From: Perca fluviatilis
Taxonomy: Eukaryota; Chordata; Actinopteri; Perciformes; Percidae
Reading direction: 5' to 3'
NCBI RefSeq assembly: GCF_010015445.1
Contig: NC_053112.1
Coordinates: 2,522,719 to 2,586,718, forward strand
DNA length: 64,000 nucleotides
Shown: one piece after another, positions 11,876-24,100 of the stretch
How positions within the stretch are numbered: position 1 is the first letter of the stretch
How the letters are laid out: each line of letters starts with the position of its first letter
Notes under the pieces: model-generated
Database searches by the model: none
Seen by the model: the letters and a program-made list of their open reading frames with translations, nothing else
Told to the model about the DNA's origin: nothing
Translations under genes and position numbers: made by a program

Positions 11876-12700
11876 CCCACAGATGCATGACTCAGGTACG
11901 TAAAATACAATGGTTTATCTGAACAGCAAATAAACTCACAAGCAAAAGTGTCCAGTAACAGCAGGCAAAAGGGACATCTGGGAAACAGGCAATGGTCAAA
12001 ATCCAAGGGAAAACAGGAACTCAAGAAAACAGGACACAGGGAAAAGAAGACTTCGCACTGGGGTAAGGGGAAGACTAAGGCCCCGTTTACATGATTATAT
12101 TATTATTTTCCTGCGGTTTGGCCTCTCATTTACACGAAAACCCCGTTTTTATCACAGAAAACGATTATTTCTAAAATCTCCGGCCAAAGTGGAGATTTCT
12201 GATAACGCCGGTTATGTGTTGCCGTGTCAACTGAGACAAACGGAGGTTTAGGCAGCCGAGAGAGAGAAAGAGGACGTGGTTGCTGTTGTTGCTATTGTCG
12301 GGATTCTGATAGGCTAACGTGGGCTTGAGCTTCTCGTTACACTGCCACCTACAGGTCTGGCATGCTCTTGACTGCATTGACGGCATATATATACACGGGT
12401 ACATATAAACGAACATTTTTCTGAAAACGGAGAGGTTGAAATGTCCGTTTATGAAAATAGCCAGTTACATGTAAACGTAGCATGAACTTAAATACACAAG
12501 ACAGGAGACACTGAGACAGGTGCAACACATTAGGGCGGGGACAGGTAATCATACAGACGGGAAAATATACAACAGGAAGTAAAACAAGACAACACAAGGG
12601 AGAACAGAGAACCTACAAAATAAAACAGGAAATGGAAAGACTAACAGAAAACATGAAACAAACTAGAAACAAAAACTTGACACAGGGACGAGACGTGACA
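11876..12700. mobile_element. Nested repeat of unknown family
   Basis: Purine- and A-rich repeat (AACAGGCAATGG, AAATACACAAGACAGG, ACGAGACGTGACA) interrupting the LINE 3' region. It is itself split by a small inverted-repeat element at about 12079-12480. The family was not identified. Confidence 0.5.
12079..12480. mobile_element. MITE with CGTTTACATG inverted ends
   Basis: The left end GGCCCCGTTTACATG and the right end CATGTAAACGTAGC are inverted repeats. No coding capacity. This is the innermost layer of a nest: MITE inside a repeat inside a LINE. Confidence 0.6.
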
Positions 12701-12860
12701 CCCTTAGTACATTCATGTGGATTTTTTTATTTTGTATATTTTCTCTTATTGTCCATGCTATTTATGTGGATTTGTTATTTTATCATCCTGTTTGTGATGT
12801 ATGTGTATGTTGTGTGTGAAGCTACTGGGACCTTGAATTTCCCCTTGGTGATCAATAAAG

Positions 12861-12920
<60 letters not shown>
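12861..12920. repeat. (TATC)n microsatellite, LINE tail
   Basis: Pure TATC run directly after GATCAATAAAG, the 3' tail of the LINE. Confidence 0.9.
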
Positions 12921-12939
12921 AGAGAGGGTTCTGACACAG

Positions 12940-13286
12940 ATCTTCTCTAAGGGGGCTTTCACACCTCAGATTCCGGACTAAGGTTCATGTTTTTGCATTT
13001 GATCCGGTAAGTTTTGGTTTCACCCTGCAGTTATGCAAGCGCACCAAAAAACTCTACATGATATAACTACGTCCTGTCATCATCACATATGTGAGCTGCG
13101 TCTCCTGACAGTTGTAACTTATTGTTTTGTAGACGGGCTTCCCCGTCCTCTCGTCTCTTCTCTCTGTGTTGGAGGTTTTCCAGCTGACTGCTGCTCTCCC
13201 TGTGCTCTTTTTGTTTTGCTGCGTTGTTGAGAAGCGAGACATAGGAACCTTACTGCTGCAGCATTCATTCAGAGACAAACTGTTCC
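12940..13286. other. Unassigned segment, possible MITE end
   Basis: GGGGGCTTTCACACCTC at about 12951 resembles an end of common fish MITEs, but no matching second end was found before the TTAA-flanked element. Confidence 0.3.
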
Positions 13287-13290
13287 TTAA

Positions 13291-15239
13291 AGGGGTGATA
13301 GAATGCAAAACTGATTTTACCTTGTCATAGTTGAATAATGACAGTTTAGTGGGTAACTAGGACATACATAGAACCTCTAAATCCCATTGACACCTCTTTT
13401 CTCTGCAAATCTCACTATTTGAAACTGCCTCTAAAAACCGTGAATCTCAATGAGCCCCATAGTTGACGTCAACTATTGCGGCTCCTCCTCATTTGGCTCT
13501 AGTCTCTCTCTTTGTCACGCCCCAACATTTGCATAGGCTACACAACTGACCTGAGATCAGCTAGTCTTCTGAATCTAGGTCATGCAGATCTCAGAAATTG
13601 TATACATTGTTCATATGCTATTTTACCATTAAATTCACTTCTTAGACTTTTTTTATGCGAGAAATCAACTATGTAGAGGTAAAATTGATGTCTAATTGCA
13701 AATTTTGTCGACTGTGTGTCGGAGTTCAGCGCCGGTGCTGCCTGTGTTGCTGCCTCGCCGCCTGGCCTGCCTTCCTTCACAGACCCCGGCCTGCTGTGAG
13801 GCAGATGGAGCTCAGTCACGGCTGACAACCCACAGCACTCCATATCCGCGCGAAGTCACCGTTTTGGGCTAATGGACTACGAAAGGCCGCTGCTCTGACA
13901 GAGCTCCAGGGCCTGCAACTCCCCTCTTCCTGCTAGCTAAATGCCCGGTGTATTTGAGTGAAAGCGCAGTCAGCGAGCTTGTTACGCCAGCAATCTCTTA
14001 CCACAGGTTCCAGTTACTCTTTTAATGTGTGTAATTATAATGTGTTGAGTTATTTAAACAAACGATTGGGGAAATAAACGCCGCTTGTCCGTGAGTCTCA
14101 TTGATAGAGCCTGCGGCTGGATGGAGCTCTATCAATGAGAGCTAGATAGCCTCCTCTTAGAATTCCTCTGGAATTCACAAAAATTCATTAACTTGAAATC
14201 GGACACCATTGTTAGCTTTATAAAACATTTAATTAGATGTTGTATAAGTGGCGTGACGAAATTCAAACTGTAAATATACTCAAATTACGACCAAAAATGA
14301 AGCTAACTAGCCGCAATCTGTACACATAGGATTGAAGGGACAGTCGCAGCTAACAAAACCCTTACAGTTCACAAATATTAATTAACTTGAAATCGGACAC
14401 TGTTGTTAGCTTTATAAGACATTTAGGTATGTTGTATAGCTAAGTGGCGTGACATGTGTGTAACATGTGGTAAGAGATTGCTGGTGTAATAAGCTCGCTG
14501 ACCGCGCTCTCACTCTCACACACGGGCCATTTAGCTAGCAGGAAGAAGGGAGTTGCAGGCCCTGGAGCTCTGTCAGGGCAGCGGCGTTTGGTAGCTAGTC
14601 CATTAGCCCAAACGGTGATTTTGCGCGGGTATGAGGTGCTGTGGGCTGCCAGCCGTGCCGGAGCTCAATCGAGCTCACAGCAGGCCGGGGTCTGTGGAGG
14701 ACGGCAGGCCGGGCGGCGAGGCAGCAACACAGGCAGCACAGGCCGCTGAACTCCGACACACAGTTTAACCAAATTTGCAATTAGCCATCCATTTTCGTAA
14801 AACAGCCCTTATTTGAGCTTTATATAGTTGATTTCTCGCATAAAATAGTCTCGGAAGTGAATTTGGTAACGAAACATTGCAATGTCTGGAATATGAGATT
14901 CTGTCGCGTCTCTAATGTGTGTGTATTGGGGATTCGCTCAACCAATCAGCACGCGTCTCTAATGCGTGTGTATGGCGATTCGCTCAACCAATCAGCGCTC
15001 GTCTCTACGTGTGTGTACGGGGATAAGGCTCAACCAAGCAGTGCGCAGCTCATCTAAATATTCATGACCATACCATATTTGGAAGAAAAGCTCTCTCTGT
15101 GTTGGTCCAAAACACAGGGATGCATAAGGGCCAATAAAATATCAACCAGGCCATTTTCAGCCCAACTAATGTTACATACCCCATTAGGAGACCATAAGGA
15201 ACAGTGTGAAATACCCTATATAATCATTCTATCACCCCT
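13291..15239. mobile_element. piggyBac/Kolobok-like non-autonomous element with TTAA target duplication
   Basis: The terminal inverted repeats AGGGGTGATAGAATG (13291) and CATTCTATCACCCCT (ending 15239) are directly flanked by TTAA at 13287-13290 and 15240-15243, the duplication made by piggyBac and Kolobok transposases. The 1949-bp interior has no transposase. Instead it holds two long inverted arms (about 13575-14010 and 14465-14905), visibly homologous along their length, around a loop with a diverged direct repeat (14195-14270 and 14388-14452). Confidence 0.8.
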
Positions 15240-15240
15240 T

Positions 15241-16236
15241 TAAAGGAAGTTCCATTTTCATGACTTTTTCCATGCATTTCTTTAATTCGAGCCAATAAGG
15301 TATAATAGAGGAGCATTCCCAAAATATTTGAAAATGATTGGCTTTACTTTCTCCACATAGTCTCCAACATCTCGTATCCTGAGATTTCTGTTGTGCTGGT
15401 GTAATAAAATATCTTACTATGTTCTTCCAACCATATTCTCTCCATGAGAGGGAGCATGATGTCTTCCATTGTTGTTCATTGATCTCTTCCCATTCCTCCT
15501 TCGACAACCTCCTTCCCCCCTCCTTCTCCCACTTTTCTTTTATGTATACTGTATTGTGACCTTTTAAATTCTCCACTTCTTTATATAATTTTGAGATTAA
15601 TTTCTTGCCCAGATCTGATTCATATGCTAAAATAAATAATTTAATTATTCCAGACTCTACCTCATCTAAACTGGACTTTTTTATTGTTTGCGCCATATAA
15701 TGCCTCATCTGCAAATATCTGTAGAGATCCTGATTTTTTAAACCAAATTGATTCTTCAGGTCCTGAAAACTTATAATTTTCTTCTTCTTAAAGAGCTCCC
15801 AGAATACTGTTGGCCCCCCTCCCCATCTTCTGAAGCTCCCATCCATTGTATTAGGTGTAAAATCTGAATCATGTGCAATCCACCGCAGTAACCTACTCTG
15901 CTCTATAAGGTTATTCTTTGCTATAATCTCAAACCAAATGTTAAGGGATAGACCCAACCATGGATTTAGTTCCTCATTAAGATGCTTTCTCAGTTTTTTA
16001 TAATTTATTATAGCTTGTATTGGAATGGTGATTGATGTATGGCCTTCGATGTCTTTCCATCCCGCACTGTAGGCAGGATTGCACAAGTTCCACATAGTTT
16101 TTAGTTGCTCCGCCTGGTAATAGCTCTTAAAACAGGTCAGGGTTAGTCCCCCTTTAACTCTGGAAAGCTGTAGAGTTCTATATCTTATCCGTGGTCTTTT
16201 TCCTTGCCAATATATCGAGAGATGAACCTGTCCCAT
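15241..16236 (-). pseudogene. L1-type LINE ORF2, C-terminal fragment
   Basis: A long minus-strand frame (about 330 residues) reads WQGKRPRIRYRTLQLSRVKGG, then the L1 ORF2 C-terminal domain, ending with a zinc-knuckle-like CWRLCGESKANHFQIFWEC. It has no RT or endonuclease. It is frameshifted near 16220, where the neighbouring frame reads EWDRFISRYI, and its stop codon comes from the inverted repeat of the adjacent TTAA-flanked element. It is a recent-looking dead fragment. Confidence 0.8.
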
Positions 16237-16239
16237 TCA

Positions 16240-18368
16240 ACAGCTGACAGCAAACTCCTCCAGCGTAGTAGAAATCAAGAGCAGGAATCCAAAACAGCTA
16301 AGCAGACCTTCTCTTCATCTCACGCCGATCGTTCCGTCCCAAACGTCCCGTGACGTGCAAACAATGTTCCAATGGCTAGGTTTTTGACTAATGTAAAGAA
16401 GCTCGATACCATAACTACTGAGGTGATTTAACGCGCAGTGACCTGGCCGACACGCTGACGTTAACTTGCTGCGTAGCGTTCAATAATCGTCTGACGATGT
16501 TGCATTGCAGAATAACAATATGTTTATTTTGGTTAACCATGCAGCATGAAATGTCCATTCTTTAATGTTTTCAACGTTAAATCCATAAACACATTAGACA
16601 CAGTTGGAACAAAGAGTTTGGCACAAATGCGCTCCAGCATCTCCGTGGTGTGTCACCAGGGACGTACTGACAATCTGTGCGTTCTGGAAAAGTCCAGAAC
16701 GGCCGTCCAACCGATGGCCGTCGGCACAAAAAAAAAGTCTATTAAAGCGATATTAACAGCCAATAGCAGGGGGCGCAAATACAATCACTTATATGCTACG
16801 TGTAAAAATAAAACTGAAGAAGAAGAGTCGGCCTACATCATTAGACGTGAGTTAATTTCACATCAGCAATACTGGTAAATGCCAGGAGCAGGAAACATTA
16901 TAGGCTGCCTTTATCCCTATCTTAGCGAATTGCATAGTCAGCTCAACATGAGTGTGCATTATGATTATGAAAATGATCGTGCCATTTAGTGCTGTCAAAC
17001 TTAACGTATTTAATAAGTTCTGTTAGGTTCATTTGAAACATTAAACGCGTTAGAAATTAATCGCGGGTTGACCGCGATTTCACTTTGTTGTATTTGAGAG
17101 GTTGTAGTGAGCTCAGTTTTGCTGCTAGGATGAAGACTATGGTATTAAATTAAACGGGAAAACATCAAGAATGCATTGGTACCACTCTAAATATGCTAAC
17201 AAACAGGGAAGGGGGCTAAATAATTCACCAAATTTAACCAAAAGTTTAACCAAAAAATCCTAGCTTGCACTTTCTGTCTGTCTTCCATCAGTGCAGTTTT
17301 CCCTTGTCTTTCATATTTGTGTTCACTATTGTGGAACTGGCAAAGGCCTGGTGGTTGTTTGTGAAAGCTTCACAAAATTGATAGGACCTAGTCATTTTCA
17401 TCATTTCACAGCCTTAATATGAATCAAAAGTGTAATATGACATTGAGAAAATATTAAATTGATTATTCAATGCTAATTCTTTAACACAAAGCAACACGTT
17501 ATATACATTTATATTTGAAAAGTTATAGTATATAGTGACTAACAGTCTCAGTGTAGTTTTGGTATAGGCCTACAACATATCTAATCCCTATGTTCAGGTA
17601 CAGCAGTAGCCTACTTTATCTCTGAAAGTGTTGTCAGTAATTTATTTATTTATGAACAACTATTAGAGGATCAACCCCATGAGATGCAGCATCTCGTTTT
17701 CATGTAATACTCTGTACTGTTTTATAATTACAAGTTTGTGTAATTTGGGGTTTCTGTAGCCAGTGACATTTCCTTATTTTTATTTTATTTTCAATGCAGA
17801 TGTAATGGCATTGTACATTTTTAGTTTTTGTTTGAAGGCTGAGGCTTCATTAATAAACACAACCCCAATTCTCATCATTGGTCTTGAGATGTTACTTGCT
17901 GTGAATACCTTGTCTGATAGGCTACAGTATTGTGGCATAGTATCAGGACATCCTGGTTGGTGTCTGTCGCGCACGGCTACGGGCGAGTGGCCGGATGATG
18001 GGCCTATTTGGGAGAAAGTCCAGGGCTGTTTTTTAGCGCCAGTCGGTCCCTGTTTGTCACAGCATTAGCGGTCAAAAACCATTTGCCCTTTCCGGGCCAA
18101 ACACCTGCCGGCAACAATTTGGAGCTTACCTTTATAACCTTTCCCCAGGTAATACCACAGCGACACCCAGTGTACATACAAGAAACAACACCCAAAGTCT
18201 GAACACTCGAAACAACATATTTGGCTCATACAGGTACTGTAAGGAAATTCACTCGTGATGCTGGGTATAATGACTCATGCTACGTGTGTTCTTTGTTTCA
18301 CCATTCCCAGCAGCAGGCTATCCCAGTGAAGCCACAACCCCTGACCTCATGTACCCCATCAAGATATA
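16240..18368. other. Long stretch with no supported gene
   Basis: The only sizeable frame (16546-16878, plus) has no recognisable domain and no splice context. GCGTTAGAAATTAATCGCG near 17050 resembles a fish MITE. Nothing else is supported. Confidence 0.3.
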
Positions 18369-18826
18369 TACAGTACAGGCCAAAAGTTTGGACACACCTT
18401 GTCATTCAGTGCGTTTTCTTTATTTTCATGACTATTTACATTGTAGATTCTCATTGAAGGCATAAAACTATGAATGAACACATATGGAATTATGTACTTA
18501 ACAAAAAAGTGTGAAATAACTGAAAACATGTCTTATATTTTAGATTCCTCAAAGTAGCCACCCTTTGCTCTGATTACTGCTTTGCACACTCTTGGCATTC
18601 TCTTGATGAGCTTCAAGAGGTAGTCACCTGAAATGGTTTTCAACCGAAGGAGTTCCCAGAGATGCTTAGCACTTGTTGGGCCTTTTGCCTTCACTCTGCG
18701 GTCCAGCTCACTCCAAACTATCTCGATTGGGTTCAGGTCCGGTGACTGTGGAGGCCAGGTCATCCGGCGCAGCACTCCATCACTCTCCTTCTTGGTCAAA
18801 TAGCCCTTACACAGCCTGGAGGTGTG
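18369..18826 (-). mobile_element. Tc1-like transposon 3' part, inverted
   Basis: It starts with TA then the Tc1-family terminus CAGTACAGGCCAAAAGTTTG. It continues as an inverted copy of 19850-20198, including the transposase C-terminal coding part (PDLNPIEIVWSELDRRVKAK on the minus strand). Confidence 0.8.
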
Positions 18827-20198
18827 TTATAACTGAAAACGTCTTATATTTTAGACTCCACAAAGTAGCCACCCATTGCTTTTTTGATAGCGCTACAACC
18901 CTTTGTGTTCTCTCAATGAGCTTCATGAGGTAGTCACCTGAAATGGTTTTCACTTCACAGGTGTGCTTTGTCAGGGTTAATTAGTGGAATTTTTTCCCTT
19001 ATTAATGGGGTTGGGACCATCAGTTGTGTTGTGCAGAAGTCAGGTTGATACACAGCCGACAGCCCTATTGGACAACTGTTAGAATTCATATTATGGCAAG
19101 AACCAATCAGCTAAGTAAAGAGAAACAAGTGGCCATCATTACTTTAACAAATGAAGGTTAGTCAGTCCGGAAAATTGCAAAAACTTTGAATGTGTCCCCA
19201 AGTGCAGTCGCAAAAACCATCAAGCGCTACAACGAAACTGGCTCACATGAGGACCGCCCCAGGAAAGGAAGACCAAGAGTCACCTCTGCTGCTGAGGATA
19301 AGTTCATCCGAGTCACCAGCCTCAGAAATTAAGTTAACAGCAGTTCAGATTAGAGACCAGATGAATGCCACACAGAGTTCTAGCAGCAGACACATCTCTA
19401 GAACAACTGTTAAGAGGAGACTGCGCGAATCAGGCCTTCGTGGTCAAGTAGCTGCTAGGAAACCACTGCTAAGGAGAGGCAACAAGCAGAAGAGATTTGT
19501 TTGGGCCAAGAAACACAAGGAATGAACATTAGACCAAAGGAAATCTGTGCTTTGGTCTGATGAGTCCAAATTTGAGATCTTTGGTTCCCACCGCTGTGTC
19601 TTTGTGCGACGCAGAAAAGGTGAACGGATGGATTCTACATGCCTGGTTCCCACCGTGAAGCATGGAGGAGGAGGTGTGATGGTGTGGGGGTGCTTTGCTG
19701 GTGACACTGTTGGGGATTTATTCAAAATTGAAGGCATACTGAACCAGCATGGCTACCACAGCATCCTGCAGCGACATGCCATCCCATCCGGTTTGCGTTT
19801 AGTTGGACCATCATTTATTTTTGAACAGGACAATGACCCCAAACACACCTCCAGGCTGTGTAAGGGCTATTTGACCAAGAAGGAGAGTGATGGAGTGCTG
19901 CGCCAGGTGACCTGGCCTCCACAGTCACCAGACCTGAACCCAATCGAGATGGTTTGGGGTGAGCTGGACCGCAGAGTGAAGGCAAAAGGCCCAACAAGTG
20001 CTAAGCATCTCTGGGAACTCCTTCGGTTGGCAAACCATTTCAGGTGACTACCTCTTGAAGCTCATTAAGAGAATGCCAAGAGTGTGCAAAGCAGTAATCA
20101 GAGCAAAGGGTGGCTACTTTGAGGAATCTAAAATATAAGACATGTTTTCAGTTATTTCACACTTTTTTGTTAAGTACATAATTTATGTGTTCATTCAT
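18827..20198 (+). mobile_element. Tc1-like transposon, near full length but missing its outer ends
   Basis: It begins inside the terminal repeat region, contains a whole but broken transposase frame (19093-20139), and stops at ATGTGTTCATTCATG before the outer repeat. Together with the inverted piece on its left it forms a fold-back unit. Confidence 0.8.
19093..20139 (+). pseudogene. Tc1/mariner transposase, inactivated
   Basis: Starts MARTNQLSKEKQVAIITL. The N-terminal paired-like helix-turn-helix region (SVRKIAKTLNVSPSAVAKTI) leads to the DDE domain: LWSDESKFEIF, EQDNDPKH and SPDLNPIEMVW carry the three acidic residues. Breaks are a TAG in NEG-stop-SVRK, a small deletion near 19330 after TSLRN, and TGA in place of a Trp codon after KKHKE (19524). 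A further frameshift near 20040 precedes the C-terminus YFEESKI. No functional enzyme can be made. Confidence 0.85.
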
Positions 20199-20765
20199 GA
20201 GCTGGATGTAAGCTGGGGCTGATCTGTACGTGGCCCTGTATGCAAGTACTAGTGTCTTGAAGCAGATGCGGGCAGCAACTGGTAAGCAGTGAAGAGAGCG
20301 GAGGAGTGGTGTAGTGTGAGAGAACTTGGGGAGGTTGAAGACAAGTCAAGCTGCTGCGTTCTGAATGAGCTGCAGGGGCAGGCCAATCAGCAGGGAGTAG
20401 TAGTCTAGACGTGAGATGACTAGAGCCTGAACCAGGACCTGAGCCGCCTTCTGCGTTAGAAGGGGACATATCCTTCTGATGCTATGCAGCATGTATCTAC
20501 ACGATCGGGTAGTTGCAGCGATGTTGGCAGTGAAGGTTAGTTGGTCATCAAGTGTCACACCCTGGTTTCTAGCAGTCTGGATGGGGACTACCACAGAGTT
20601 GTCAATTGCTATAGTCAGGTCCTGGGTAGGAGAGCCTTTCCCTGGAAGGAAAAGGAGCTCAGTCTTGTCAAGGTTGAGTTTCAGATGGTATGTGGACATC
20701 CAAGAAGAAATGTCAGTCAGACAGGCCGAAATACGTGCTGCTAATTGCCTTGGTAAACACAAACC
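20199..20765 (-). mobile_element. L2/CR1-like LINE fragment, RT C-terminal part
   Basis: A minus-strand frame (20762-20346) reads ISACLTDISSWMSTYHLKLN, LDKTELLFLPGKG, GVTLDDQLTFTANI and SRLDYYSLLIGLPLQLIQNA. This is the thumb and downstream region of L2/CR1-type reverse transcriptases. After 20346 the frame is lost but related sequence continues to about 20200. Confidence 0.8.
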
Positions 20766-20769
20766 TCAC

Positions 20770-21056
20770 ATTCCTGATCTTTTTCCCATACCTGATTATG
20801 GAGACTCAGATACTGATGAAGAATCCACAGTTTGATATATGTTCCAGTTTCTATGATTTTCTGCTTGCTAAAATCACCTGAGATATTATAATGGTCTCTA
20901 AAAAACATTTAGTCAATAATTTTTTTAGATACCTATATACTATATACTGTGTGATTAACAAGTAATGAAAAGAGTGGAGTGTTATGGAAAATTACTGTGT
21001 GAATTGTTCTCTTGAAGCCATGTGAACAAAACCAACTTGGATTCCTGCTCTGTTCT
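20770..21056. other. Unassigned intergenic sequence downstream of the kinase
   Basis: Nothing recognisable. It follows the likely polyadenylation site of the minus-strand kinase. Confidence 0.3.
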
Positions 21057-21062
21057 TTTATT
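21057..21062 (-). promoter_or_regulatory. Likely polyadenylation signal of the RIP-family kinase
   Basis: TTTATT on the plus strand gives AATAAA on the minus strand, about 110 nt past the kinase stop codon. Confidence 0.5.
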
Positions 21063-21174
21063 TCGACTTTACAAAGATTCATTAATTCAGTTTCTTCTCC
21101 CGGTCAGTTTGAAATCTTCCACTACATCGCTGCTTTATGTCACAATGCCAGGTGATTAATCAGTAAACTTGGTG

Positions 21175-24100
21175 TCAGACAGATTCGAAGGTCTGTACCC
21201 AGATTTGATCCCTCGGAACCTTCTTTCCTGCTCCCATGCCTTTTCCTTCCTTTTGGTCCTGGAACAAAAAAGAGCCAGTTACACAATGATAAAAACAATG
21301 ATTTGCTGCATTGTGTCAAAATGTTATAGTGTCTCAGCATGACTTGAGTGTTTATGAAGAGATTTGTTCCTCACCAGTTTCTTCAGCACTTCATGGACAG
21401 CTTTATTGATTGTATGTTCGTGCATCTTGAACAGTTGTTCTGTCTCCGTTGTACACTCTTTTGTACACAACATAGAGTAAAGATTGTAACGTTAGAGCCC
21501 GGCATCACAAGCAATTTTTCCATGTTAATTAAGAGTTTCAGAGGCCAATGAAGTAGTTTCCTCACCAAGGGCTCTGGGCCTTCGTTCAGGTTTATGATCC
21601 CAGCATCTCTTCATCAGTCCTGTCAACTCCGTCAACCCGGCAGCATCGCCCTTGATATCATCCAGCTGTGGGCGGTCTCCCAGTGGGACGCGCAACATCA
21701 CTATTTCGGGCTTTGAATCTACATTGGAGGAAGAATTAAAACGGCCGTCAGAGTGGCCTTAAGGTTAAATGAGACCTTGGTAATACCTGAATAGACGGTC
21801 TGGAGTGATGCTTATGTAAAGGTTCAGGTTAAATCCTGCTAAATGGGACAACTCTGCCACCTGCTGTTGTAAATTTCATTGAGTAGAGCTGTAACAAATT
21901 CAAACAAAATAACTTTGAACTTTTAGTCAAATGTATTTATTTATGTATCACTTTTCGAACAAATGAATCCCATGATACATCTTTATTTACATCAATGTCA
22001 TCTGACCCAGATAATGTAATAACACGAGTAAAGAGTTTATAAAGTAAACCCCGCCTGCTTATAATCATTTTGTTCTTAAATTAACATAAAATGGACAATC
22101 ACCATCAACAGTCATAGACCTTAAGACCTTAGCTTATGTCCGCAATTAATTGCGGTTGGACAAAGAAACTGTGATTATGTAAAAAAATCACATGTGCCAG
22201 ATGTTGCGTCAGTATGTGACCTTGAGAGCCACTGACCAAGCGGGAGTGAGAACGTGTTGATGTAACACACATATGTTGCCAAATTCATTTCCTTGTTTTT
22301 GATATGAAGATGAGATGTGTGTGACTCAAACATCTCACATTTACCAACAAAACGTACAGCGAAAGACCGTGCAAAACATTTCAGACCGTCCTGCCAACCT
22401 GTATACACTTTAACATAAATGTACGCTGTAACGTCTTTTCACTATAAAGTCGCTGAAAGCTGCTGCTGTTTAAATTCTGTTGACTCGTTGCAGTGGGTGG
22501 GGCTGCTACTCAGTTCCCCCCGTGACTGCCGCACGCACGCACACACACACACACACACACACATAAACACAAGCGGTAGATGTAGAAAACCCCGGAGATG
22601 AGACGTACACGATGACATAAATTGAGGACAGCTACACTCGTTATTTTAAGTGCAATAACAAGATAAAGTCCAATAAGTGCTTTATCAAACCATTTGAATG
22701 TGTCTCAGGCCAGGATAGGTAATTAACTAACAATCTAAAGATCAACAAGCCACTGACACATATGTTCAAATTTGATTAATTCAATAAATTATTATTTTTG
22801 TCTTAAATCCACCAGCCTTTTTCATATTATACCAACATTTGCAGCATCCTGAGCCCTGTTGGTTACTAGGAAAACTTAGCCCAGAGTAGTTTTATTCTCC
22901 ACAAAATAAGAATTTATTAATAACAAAAAAAAATATTTTTAAAGAAGTATACCAAAAAATAAATTTTCACTGTCTCTCGCAACTTCATTGCAACAAAAAT
23001 ACAAAAGACAGCGCAACTTTTATCCCAATTTTTTTTACAAAAGCCCTCTCTGGGAACCTTATCAAAGTGAGGGACCAGACAAAGAATGGTTCAAAACCCC
23101 TATGAGTCATCGAGGAAGTGGTGAAGTTACCCTGCCCGGAGGAAGCCCGGGGCTCCCTTCTGGAGCCAGGCCCAGATGGAGGGATTGTCAGGGAGCGCTG
23201 GGTTTGACACAGAGCCCAGCCAGGCACAGCCCAAAAAAAGCAACGTGGCACCTCCCTCTCCATCCCATGGGCCCATCACCTTTAGGAGGAACCGCTGGGG
23301 TCAGGTGCGCTGATACTCACTCACAAGCCCCCGGCTGAGCGCCGCTACATTGGAGTTTACCCCGGTGGACGAGAGGGTCGCCTCCCTACACCTGTGTGTT
23401 GTGGGGGGGAAAGCTCTGACTGTTGTTTGTGCATATGCACCAAACAAAAGTTCGGAGTATTCTGCCTTCTTGGAGACCTTGAATGGAGTCCTGCATGGGG
23501 CTCCAGTGGGGGACTCCATAGTTCTGCTGGGGGATTTCAACACGCACCTGGGCAATGATGGAGACACATGGAGAGCCGTGTTTGGGAGGAACGGCCTCCC
23601 TGATCTGAACCAGAGTGGTTGTTCGTTGTTGGATTTCTGTGGTTTCTTTGAACACCATGTTCAAACATAGGGATGATCATAAGTGTACTTGGTACCAGAG
23701 TACCCTTCGATAGTTGAACCTTGGGTTGAAGAGGAACAATGCAGTTTCCGTCCTGGTCGTAGAACAACGGACCAGATCTTTACTGTCGCAAGGATCCTGG
23801 AGGGAGCCTGGGAGTATGCCCATCCAGTCTACATGTGTTTGGTGGATCTGGAGATGGTGTATGACCGGGTCCCCCGGGAGATACTGTGGGATGTGCTGCG
23901 GGAGTATAGGGTGAGGGCTATCCAATCCTACCCACACCTATGGCCATGAAGGCTGGGTCATGACCGAAAGAACGAGATTCAGGGTTCAAGCGGCCAAAAT
24001 GAGTTTCCTCAGGAGGGTGGCTGGCGTCTCCCTTAGAGATAGGGTGAGAAGCTCAGTCATCCGTTAGGGGCTTGGGCTCGGAGCAGAGCCGCTGCTCCTT

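Larger units (their letters stand above)
9240..12925 (+). mobile_element. Non-LTR retrotransposon (L2/CR1/jockey-like), internally deleted and nested
   Basis: Frame 9252-9641 is the beginning of an AP endonuclease domain (GNVNSLANKTDELGALV, CFTENWLNR). A poly-C tract then replaces sequence, small endonuclease pieces follow to about 10065, and frame 10206-10781 is the second half of reverse transcriptase (GTVLSPVLFTLYMSD, LNHLQLNISKTKEMVLDF). The usual FADD active site reads FSDN here, so this copy is catalytically dead. The 3' end with GATCAATAAAG and a TATC tail lies at 12850-12920. Between the coding part and the tail are a SINE (11231-11575) and another nested repeat (11876-12700). Confidence 0.8.

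Noticed and set aside
16546..16878. 110-residue plus-strand frame
   Set aside because: No domain, no splice context and ordinary composition; likely chance.
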